DNA of 64,000 nt, taken from contig NC_089242.1 of the NCBI RefSeq assembly GCF_000512585.2, forward strand, positions 3,472,001 to 3,536,000. The letters are read 5' to 3'. Numbering within the stretch: the stretch's first letter is position 1; each line of letters starts with the position of its first letter. The notes beneath the pieces are model-generated. The model ran no database searches and was not told the DNA's origin. It worked only from the letters and a program-made list of their open reading frames with translations. This stretch comes from Kwoniella bestiolae CBS 10118. Lineage: Eukaryota; Basidiomycota; Tremellomycetes; Tremellales; Cryptococcaceae. Position numbers and translations under genes: made by a program. Of the stretch, positions 55,955 to 64,000 are shown in pieces.

Positions 55955-57028
55955 TCATATGTACGATGCCATACCCATCGACAGGACCATCGTACCCACG
56001 AAGGTCATGACTTTACTCAAAGCCTCTCCTTGCCCATGTTGACTGGACAGGACGGATTGAACCAAAGCGTCCCCCAAAGAGATGATCGCGGGCCCTGGGC
56101 ACAACCCGGCGCCGCCCCAGCCAATTCCAAAGATCGCCGAACCCACCAACAATCTCCAGTCTATATCCTTTCTTGTCGGGACGTGCCAGCTTTCCCAAGG
56201 GAAGTTTGCCTTTGCAGTGTATTTGATTCTTGCGTAGTGTATCGCGTTGGGTAAAACACCGCTAAGCATGATCATACCGAGTGAAGGGTCAAAGTGTTTG
56301 AGATTGAACAAGCGTAAGAATCCAGACACCTTTGAGGGGTCGGTCATCCCTGAGATGGACAGGCCGAGCGAAAATATAGCGCCAAGAACAAAATAAGGCG
56401 CCAGACGGGTGGACCTGGTTGACGACGCGAGTAGGTATCGCCGGAGGGATGAGTAAGCGATTTGAGTGCCGAAAATCACACTCGCAAGCGCGAATGTAGT
56501 CGAGGCAGGTGGCATTTCAAGGGTATAGGCAGGGATGGCCGACGGGCTCAAAGGGGGTGTAAACAAGTTTGTAGTGAGGACAGCCGTGGTGAAGAATGTC
56601 GCGGTGGCTATGATTGATCGAGGGGAGAGTCTGGATACACCGCAAAGCATATGTCCACTTGTACATCCTGAGCCGAGCTGAACCATAACACTTGAGTAGA
56701 ATACTTTGATGATAGACACTGACACACTCACTCGACTACCAAATCCGACCAGTGCCCCGGCAAGGGCTAATCTCCCAAAACCCAGCTGAGCGATGGTGTC
56801 TAAGCCATGTCCTGGAAAATATGATTGTAACCCCGTAACGAAGCCTATGAGCGGTCCAGCAAGGAGTCCACCAAGGGTGGCCAATTGCCATTCGTCGCGA
56901 GTACCGAAGATAGCGCCATTGAGAATACCTGATATTCCAAAGACGCGGCCGGTATCTTCAAGTAACGATGAAGTCGAGAAATGAAGTAGCAAACCTCCCA
57001 AGAATGTTTGCACAGGGGTGAAAGGCAT
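55955..57028 (-). CDS. YeeE/YedE-family sulfur transporter
   Basis: Two exons (57028-56732, 56677-55955) give 339 residues with eight or more hydrophobic helices. Two repeats carry the family motif: VGFGSR-LGSGCTSGHMLCG-VSRLSPRS in the first, with Cys in GSGCTSGH, and IFGIGWGGAGLCPGPA in the second, with Cys in GLCPGP. Bacterial TsuA/YeeE members import thiosulfate through such conserved Cys residues. The intron 56678-56731 is 54 nt with no stop, so an unspliced reading would insert 18 residues in the middle of the first motif. An upstream ATG at 57130 would add 34 residues lacking family features. Confidence 0.87.
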   Translation of the reverse strand: MPFTPVQTFLGGLLLHFSTSSLLEDTGRVFGISGILNGAIFGTRDEWQLATLGGLLAGPLIGFVTGLQSYFPGHGLDTIAQLGFGRLALAGALVGFGSRVSVSVSIIKVFYSSVMVQLGSGCTSGHMLCGVSRLSPRSIIATATFFTTAVLTTNLFTPPLSPSAIPAYTLEMPPASTTFALASVIFGTQIAYSSLRRYLLASSTRSTRLAPYFVLGAIFSLGLSISGMTDPSKVSGFLRLFNLKHFDPSLGMIMLSGVLPNAIHYARIKYTAKANFPWESWHVPTRKDIDWRLLVGSAIFGIGWGGAGLCPGPAIISLGDALVQSVLSSQHGQGEALSKVMTFVGTMVLSMGMASYI

Positions 57029-57504
57029 TATATACACGAGAGTGGGTGAGGGGGTACAGTATGTTGATATATATACACAGAAAAATACTGCTTGGTAATG
57101 ATCCTCGACACGAATCGACCACGAATGCATGCTTATGAATTACTCTTTTATATAATAGGGAGCCGGGGATTGACCTCCCTGAACTTTCACTGTCCACGTC
57201 TTCAAAGGGAGATAACCGGAGGTATCTGAGGTTTCTTTATCTCGACAACATTATTTTGTCTGCATTTCGCAGAAAACACTTGTCCTCGACGTCAAAGAGG
57301 TCTTCGTTGCTGTCTGGCTATACATATTCGCAAATATCCATGCGTGCTCTGCGCTGGCTATTTATAACAACAACTACTCACGGCATGTCGGTTCCGCATG
57401 ACCGGCAGATGTGGAGGCAGGTCATGCGGTTGATGTCTATATAAAGCGACGAAGGAGTGATTGATTGGTGCATCCACAGTCTCTCAATCGTTGACAGATA
57501 AGCT
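57029..57504. promoter_or_regulatory. Divergent promoter of YeeE/YedE and aldo/keto reductase genes
   Basis: Nearly 480 bp that must drive two divergent genes. No further coding sequence or clear motif is seen. Confidence 0.35.
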
Positions 57505-58586
57505 ATGTCGTCTAAGCTTACTCTCCAAAGCACTGTGAAGTTCCACACCGGGCGTGAGATGCCCAGGTTGGGGTTCGGCTCAGGAGGATTGAAAGATGAA
57601 GTAGGGGTTGAAGCTGTCGCATACGCCATGAAGACAGGTTATCTCATGGGTGAGTGTGCGTTTACACCGAAGCTGGATGGGACGCTGACTCAACTTCAGT
57701 CGACACCGCTCAAATGTATGGGAACGAGGAAGGTAAGTTCTCTGTCGACGGCCGACGTAATTCACACTGACTCCCTTACAGAGGTTGGACAGGGTATCGC
57801 TCAGTCCGGAATCCCTCGAAACGGACTGTTCATCTGTACCAAATGGCAACCGCCAGTAGAGGGTTCCGATGCCAGGCCTACCCCCGAACAGGTCCGGGAC
57901 GAAGCTCGTCAATCAGTGGCTAGACTTGATAAGAGCAGATTCGACAAGGAATATCTAGATCTGATGATCATTCATCACCCAAGGCCTGATCCGGAGGGAA
58001 GGGCCAATCATTGGAAAGGACTTGCTATGGCTCAGAAAGAAGGATGGATCAAGGATATAGGTGTTTCCAATTTGTAAGCAATCCAACATCTAGAGTCCTT
58101 ACCCCTGGACTAATCGAATGTTAGCAATATCAAACACCTCGAAGCACTTCCTGAGCCTTTACCCGCCGTAAATCAAATCGAGCTACACCCGTGGTGTCAG
58201 CAACGCGAAGTGGTCGACTATTGCAATTCTAAAGGTATTGTGCTCCAAGCCTTCTGCCCTCTGGTGAGGATAAGAAAGGACAAATTCGAGGATCCCGTCG
58301 TAGTGAAGATAGCAGAGAAGCACAACAAGGGGGTAGCACATGTCTTGCTTCGATGGAGTTTGCAAAAAGGGTAAGCTCGTTCAAGCAGAGACCCTCATTG
58401 TCCTATCTGACCGATATGATTAGCTTTGTTCCGATCCCCAAAGCTTCCTCTCCTGCTAGAATCGACGCCAACAAGGATCTGTACGACTTCGAGCTCGATG
58501 AGCAAGACATGAAAGAGCTAGATGGACTGGATCAAGGTGCTGCTGGCAGAGTCTCGGGCATCGATCCTGCTCATCTCCCCGACTAG
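57505..58586 (+). CDS. Aldo/keto reductase
   Basis: Five exons (57505-57649, 57700-57732, 57782-58073, 58125-58370, 58424-58586) give 292 residues. The (alpha/beta)8 family residues are in place: catalytic Asp and Tyr in VDTAQMYGNE, Lys in FICTKW, His in MIIHHP, then IGVSNL, NQIELHPW and the NADPH-binding end FVPIPKASSPARI. Such enzymes reduce aldehydes, ketones and sugars. The group cannot be set beyond AKR3/AKR5-like. The 33-nt exon 2 carries the catalytic Asp and Tyr. Confidence 0.9.
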
Positions 58587-58640
58587 GCTTCATAAGCAAC
58601 TAAATGTAATGCATGTAAGATGGTAATAAATGTGATACGA

Positions 58641-60211
58641 CTATATGGCAACTCGCTCTTGAGCTTTGAAAGCTACCCTCATAGCTAGAACCGCGGCCAA
58701 GCAAGTCGCAGCAAGTACGAAAAAGATGTTCCCTTCCCGCTCGTCCTTGCCTCCACTCATCCATCTTTGAAGGGGTAAGAAGATCGCTCCCATGCAGAAG
58801 TTGAGGGTCCAGTTCAAAGCTAAACCTATACTTCCTGCAGCGGTCACAGCGTGCTTGGGCATGACTTCGGGTAGTACCACCCATGTGACCGGGCCGAGAC
58901 CGATAGAAAATGCGATGACGAAGGAGAACACTCCGATGACGGACAAAGCTTGAGCATCGTAGTTGATGCCAAATGCCAGTAGGATCGCAGCGATCGACAT
59001 GAAGATGGTGGGAATGAGGAGAAGTCGACGTGTCCCCAAACGCTACGACCGGATTAGCTTGGTTAAGGACTGGTGCGCATGAGGAACTTACTTCGATGAG
59101 GAACGCCGGAAGCATTGTGATTGGGACTTTGGTTATGATGATGAAAAGAGCGATCAGGCGGGAGTTGGATTGGAATACAGGAGTAAGTATTCCGGTGGAG
59201 AAATACATGACTGTAAGGCAGATTATCAGTGAATGAAAGTGGGCTCTCAAAGCGGAACATACCTGGCGAAACTCCGCAGAACTGCTGAGACATCTGAGTG
59301 ACGAGTACCACCCAAACTGCAAGATGAAAATCAGCATCTGCGACCAGAGACGATTGTTTTTTTTTTCCACTTACGACCTCGAACGACCAGTGGGTCTTTA
59401 GACAATATCAATTCCTTAATGGTCAGAGGCTTTTCACTTTCAGCGGGTAGCAAGCTGGTCTCCTCGTCGCTCTCTTCATCCCCTCGTGTCTCCTGATCCT
59501 TCTCCGGCGTTCGAATGAAAAGACTTCCCACCAGCTGTATTATTGCTAAGCCAAAGGATACCGTAAGGACATATCGCCAAGCGAAAGGTTTGGCGAATGG
59601 GAATGAGAGACTCTGAGCGGTCAACATCCCCAGGACGATGAAGATTTGGTTCATGATTCCCAGAGCCCTCTTGATGGATGATGGAGCGATTTCCGACAGT
59701 ACCAATGGCACAGTAACCGTCGCTAGACCACACCCAATACCGATGATGATCCTGCGTGCATGATTAGCGATAGATCATCCGAAATGAAGGTGTCACTTAC
59801 CGGCCAGCGATCATCACTCCCATACTATTAGCCAATCCAATGATCAGAGAACCTATCAAGATATGCAATGCAGACAGCTGGAGTGTCCCGATCCGACCCA
59901 AGTGATGATTGATATTCGTCGCGGCCAGAGATCCGAGTAGACCTCCAAGCGTGAAGATAGCAGTGACGATGCCGAAAGCACTTGGCTGCCGCACCGCTGT
60001 CAGCCAATTTCGTCTAAGAATACAGCTACATACTCACAGTCATATATATACAGTCCTTCAAGCCTTTCGCGTCCACCGAATGAGGTGTAATTCTCCCGGC
60101 ACCTCCACAAGTGAGAGGTCCCTGTACTCCATTGAGACTACTAATCGCAAAACCATACTGAGTGGTGTGGAGAGCAGCCCAAGCTGCTGTGAGCGCTGTC
60201 CTCATTGACAT
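58641..60211 (-). CDS. MFS sugar transporter (Vps73-like)
   Basis: A multi-exon gene from ATG 60211 to the stop at 58641 encodes about 470 residues and 12 helices. Sugar-porter features are AGRIIIGIGCGLATVTVPLVL, the EIAPSSIKRALGIMNQ loop, a long acidic central loop (KDQETRGDEESDEETSLLPAE), QQFCGVSPVMYFSTG and GPVTWVVLPEVMPK, which replaces the classic PESP/PETK ends. The short N-terminus and the LNGVQGPLTCGG region resemble yeast Vps73 and other vacuolar or endosomal members. Substrate unknown. Its 3' end is 55 bp from that of the convergent reductase. Confidence 0.85.
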
Positions 60212-60539
60212 AGTGTTGTATGGGTCGATACGAATAGGGCGTCAGATGTATGCTGCAAATGCGAATCTCAAATGCAGGTCATCGATCTTATCTGCGAGCA
60301 CCAAAATGTCATGACATGGCTCAACGCGGGAATGACAATATAGTCCACCAATACAACACACCGGCACCGGTCCGGCCGAGCGTTACTATTTTTTCATACC
60401 GCCTGTCCTCAGGACTTACCGGCACCGGATTTGGACGCATGCAAGGAATGACGTTTGGACAGTGCAAATTCTTTATAAAGCTGGCTGAGCATAACGTACG
60501 TTCTTCATGTGATAATCTTTCCTCCAGACCTTTTGGACC
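60212..60539. promoter_or_regulatory. Divergent promoter of sugar transporter and GH28 genes
   Basis: A 328-bp region with the palindrome-like pair ACACCGGCACCGGTCC (60358-60373) and ACCGGCACCGGAT (60419-60431). These repeated CCGGCACCGG blocks could be regulator sites for pectin or sugar genes; this is inference. Confidence 0.4.
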
Positions 60540-62156
60540 ATGTGGGCAAAATCACTACTTGCAGGCTCCGTACTCTCTACTGCTCTCGCCGGGGTCATTG
60601 ACCTCTCCATCCCCTCAGCTGGCGAGCTCATCTCGGATGTGGAGGCTTGGATACATCCTTCCTCCGCCCTCGACTTCCAAGAGGACTACTATGATCCTCA
60701 GGCTCAGGTGAAAAGGAAATTATGCACTCTACATGCCTTAGGGGATGAAAAGGATGACTCGAACAATCTCGTCGCGGCTTTTGAGAAGTGTGGGAAGGGT
60801 GGTATCATCAGATTACCTGATGCCAACTAGTGCGTAGTATCCACGTTATCAAGCACAATAGCTGATAAATTTGCCGCTAGTACCATTGGCAGACCCCTCG
60901 ACCTTCACCTTGAAAACGCCGTGCTAGATCTTCACGGCTGGCTGTCGTTCACCGCCGATGTTCCCTACTGGCTTGAGAACCACTTCGACTTCCCATTTCA
61001 AAAGCAGTCACTCGCATTCATCATCCGAGGTAACGATTATATCCTAGATGGGAATGATAAGGGTGGGATAGATGGTAATGGTCAAGTGTGGTACAATTAT
61101 GCGAAAGATTTCGGAAACAAGTATGGTCGGTAAGTATAACTCCCCACTTCCCGGAAAAAACGTAATCTGACCTGCTTTTACAGACCCATGTCTCTCACGA
61201 TCAAAGACTCAAAGAACGTTCTAGTGAAAAACTTCAGTATCATCCAGCCTCAATTCTGGGCATCGTTGGTCTGGGGCTCTGAGAACGTCTACTTCAAGGA
61301 CTTCTACGTCAACGCTACAAGTTTCAACCCTGAATCCTCATCCGACGAGAAAAACTGGCTTCAGAACACCGACGGCTCGGACACTTATCAAAGCCACAAC
61401 GTCACGTACGAGAATTTCGTGTATCAAGGTGGTGATGATTGTATCGCTCTCAAGCCAAATAGTACCCTTATTACCGCTAGAAATGTCACTTGTTTCGGGG
61501 GAACTGGTATCGCCTTTGGTTCAATCGCTCAATACGCCGGTGTCAAAGATATCATCGAGGATGTCCTTCTCGAAGACATCGGTCTCTATCCCTCCGACCA
61601 ATGCCCAGGATACCAAGGTGTCTACTTCAAGTCTTGGCTCGGGTGAGTGCCACCTGCACGCACGAGTTCCCTGCTGACGATGAGATAGATACTCCGTCGG
61701 TATTCCTCCCAACGGTGGTGGAGGTGGTTATGGGTACGCCAAGAACATTACCGTAAGAGACGTCTATATGGAGGATATCTGGCATCCTCTGGTAGTACAG
61801 TCAGAGTGAGTATATCTCCTCTCGTCTTGGGACCGAGCTGACTGAGATTTAGCTTGACATACCTCGAATTCAACCGAAAACAATACGCCGACTCCGGCCT
61901 CTTCGAATGGAGCGATATCCACCTCAAGAACTTCACTGGTACTGCTCTCGCCAATCGTGTTGCCTGGATGTCTTGCTCAAAGATCACACCATGCCATGAT
62001 TGGACTTTCGAGGATATTAACATCAAACCAGGTAAAAAGGACCATCCTGAAATTCATTATACCTGTAACAATTTCGTGCTGGGCGGCAATGACGGTCTGA
62101 GCCAATGTCATCCAAGCAATTCGACTTTTGAGACGGATAATGGAGGAACTTTGTAA
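60540..62156 (+). CDS. Secreted GH28 exo-polygalacturonase-type enzyme
   Basis: Five exons (60540-60829, 60881-61129, 61184-61642, 61689-61805, 61853-62156) give 472 residues. A signal peptide (MWAKSLLAGSVLSTALAG) leads to the parallel beta-helix. Catalytic Asp motifs NTDGSD (about residue 241) and GGDDCIALKPNS are present. The third GH28 motif, usually GHG, reads GGTGIAFGSIAQY, like the exo-acting PGX subgroup. Many N-glycosylation sites (NATS, NVT, NST) fit secretion. It would release galacturonic acid from pectin ends, and lies divergent from a sugar transporter. Confidence 0.9.
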
Positions 62157-62420
62157 AGGAGGTAGTCATACTTCCTGAAAGGGAAACGAACTATATAGAC
62201 TATTCCATGCATAGAAACTACTACTATTGTAACAGTTTGCAGATGCACGTCACGTGATTTGAGAACTCCGTAGATAAGCAGAATGAGATGGGAGATAAGG
62301 ACAGAGTTCACATTCACATACGCTCTATGTTAGGTGTACCACATCTTGTCCTTGACTCGCTATAGCCATGACACTGCATACAAGCCTTGACCACCGGAAT
62401 CGATTGTGTGTAGACGGAAG

Positions 62421-64000
62421 ATGAGCGACCTTACGAAGCTGTCCGATCAATTACTCAAGTCCGACTTCGATACCATACCTCTTATGTGAGTCGGAGTCTA
62501 TCATTTGGCTCGCGTCGCTGAAGCTCTGCTAAAACATTGGTATAGTGATCTGACTGACGCTCAATCTCCGAACCTGGAAAAGAGGCAGGCTTTGGCAGAG
62601 TCGATAAGAGATGCATGTCTAAGCGCGGGCTTCTTCTACGGTAAGTCAGAGGTCCTCCTTCACTCAGACGTACCGCCTATTGACTAGTTGGCCCCGATGC
62701 AGTCAAGAACCACGGTGTACCCCTCGAAGTGGTCAACGAGACATTTAAGCAGAGTCATTCGTTCTTTGATCTACCCTCTGAAGTCAAAATGACTGTGAGT
62801 TCGCATCACCGATTGTCAGATGAATAAGTTGGTGTTCAACACACACTTCCTCAGGTTGATATCAACAAATCCGACAACTTCCGGGGATATATGAGATTAT
62901 TGACTTCAAACACCAATCCGTGAGTCTGCTTCACACCTCGCAATTCAGACACTTCATTATAATCCTGTGTGCAGCGCGAACAAAGGTGACAGGCATGAGG
63001 CATTCAATATGGGCTTGGATCCGCTTGTACACCCGGAATCATTCCACCAGGATGAGAAGGAAGGTGAATTGAAGCATTCGGATAATCTGTGGCCGATTCA
63101 GGAGGACTGGGAAGGAGCAGTCGGATTTGTGAGTCGCTTCGGATGGATGAAGAGTACCTGCTGAAATGAGGTCGGTCAATGCAGAAGGAGGCCGCTCTGA
63201 ACTACTAGTAAGCTACATCATGTCCATGAATGCGTTAGTCCGGGCTGACCCTTCCATAAAGCAAACAGGTGCTCGCTCTTGGTTACAAGCTGTTCCCGCT
63301 CTTTGCCCTTGCCTTGAATCTACCCGAAGACTTCTTCGAAGCCAAAGTCAGTCAAACTTGTCCAATCCTAAAGTTTGGCTCTGATCCTTCGTCTATAGAC
63401 CCAACATCCTGCAGCGATCATGCGATTACTATTTTACCCTGCTTTAGGCGAACAAGAAGTAGACGAACTTATGCCTGGAATCGGAGTGAGTGACGTCTCA
63501 TGTTCGATGGATCAAGCTGATCAGACCAACAGGCGCACACGGATTTTGAATGCTTCACTATACTCAGGCAGGATGAGGTATCCGGGCTACAAGTGCAGAA
63601 CAGAAAGGGGGAATGTGAGTTGACGGTTGAGTTCCGCCCCAGTGTAGGGAGACGAGCTGATTCAGCTGTTACAGGGATCGATGCGGTACCCTCTCCAGAT
63701 ACTTTCATTGTGAACATCGGTGATCAGCTTTCGAGGTGGACGAGTGAGTCAGAGATTGCTCTGAAACTCTGCGATCGCTAAAGAACACAATGCCAGACGA
63801 CATCTTTGTCTCCACGCGGCATAGAGTCCTACCCACTATCGCCAAAGATCGATACTCCATTCCGTTCTTCTTCGGATGCGATCATGAAGTGCCGCTCCTC
63901 CCACCAACGACATGTGTGACTGAAGATAGACCAGCGAGGTATGACGTTATGACCGCAGGAGCTTATGTACATATGAGACTGTCCGAAATCTACGCCCCAG
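62421..64000 (+). CDS. 2-oxoglutarate/Fe(II) oxygenase, isopenicillin-N-synthase-like (partial)
   Basis: The gene starts at ATG 62421 (MSDLTKLSDQLLKSDFDTIP) and runs off the right edge. The DIOX_N domain has ESIRDACLSAGFFYVKNHGV and HSFFDLPSEVKM. The catalytic domain shows ALGYKLFPLFALAL, the iron-binding HxD in GAHTDFECFTIL, the distal His in STRHRVLP and the 2-oxoglutarate-binding RYSIPFFFG. Such enzymes hydroxylate or desaturate small molecules; in fungi many act in secondary or purine metabolism. At least seven introns are present. Function cannot be assigned more precisely. Confidence 0.88.

Noticed and set aside
57029..57130. An N-terminal extension of the YeeE/YedE protein from ATG 57130
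   Set aside because: The extra 34 residues lack family similarity, and the start at 57028 matches the beginning of the first helix.

Overview
The window is nuclear DNA of a basidiomycete fungus, most likely a tremellomycete (Cryptococcus/Kwoniella type). Nearly every gene is cut by many short introns (39 to about 130 nt, usually near 50). Their donors are mostly GTGAGT/GTAAGT, a CTGAC-like branch sequence lies just before the 3' end, and acceptors are CAG/TAG. Several exons are only 8 to 20 nt long. About 27 protein genes are recognisable. I assembled them by hand from reading frame, splice sites and family conservation; where exact exon ends are given, phases were checked.

Regions. 1-8 kb holds housekeeping and replication genes: the 5' end of an unknown, possibly mitochondrial gene, TCTP, an ALKBH1-type dioxygenase, DNA polymerase alpha subunit B and, convergent with it, dUTPase. 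MluI cell-cycle boxes (ACGCGT) lie upstream of both replication genes. 8-14 kb is a repeat island: a decayed Ty1/copia retrotransposon on the minus strand (gag, protease, integrase, partial RT with stops) and two related LTRs, one inserted inside pol. 14.6-22.7 kb: DRG1 GTPase, a Cut8/Sts1 proteasome tether, a mitochondrial carrier, a glyoxylate/hydroxypyruvate-reductase-like enzyme and a type-1 rhodopsin. 23-36 kb looks catabolic: a Zn2Cys6 regulator, a second D-2-hydroxyacid dehydrogenase, an HpcH/HpaI aldolase, 5-oxoprolinase split into two divergent genes (A half minus, B half plus), and an SSU1-like sulfite/C4-acid exporter. 36-47 kb: an MFS transporter, a second Zn2Cys6 regulator whose zinc cluster crosses an 8-nt exon, Aurora kinase and a large unknown protein. 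47-64 kb: an RGG protein, a Ca2+-regulated aspartate/glutamate carrier, a DHA2 drug transporter, a YeeE/YedE sulfur transporter, an aldo/keto reductase, a sugar transporter, an exo-polygalacturonase-type GH28 enzyme and a 2-oxoglutarate oxygenase cut by the right edge.

The most notable points are the split, divergent eukaryotic-type 5-oxoprolinase with a shared GATA-rich promoter, the 8-nt exon inside a zinc cluster, the LTR inserted in pol with a perfect 5-bp target duplication, a polypurine/G-quadruplex-prone 407-nt intron among tiny exons in the carrier gene, three GC-AG introns, and a rhodopsin that lacks the cytoplasmic proton-donor carboxylate.
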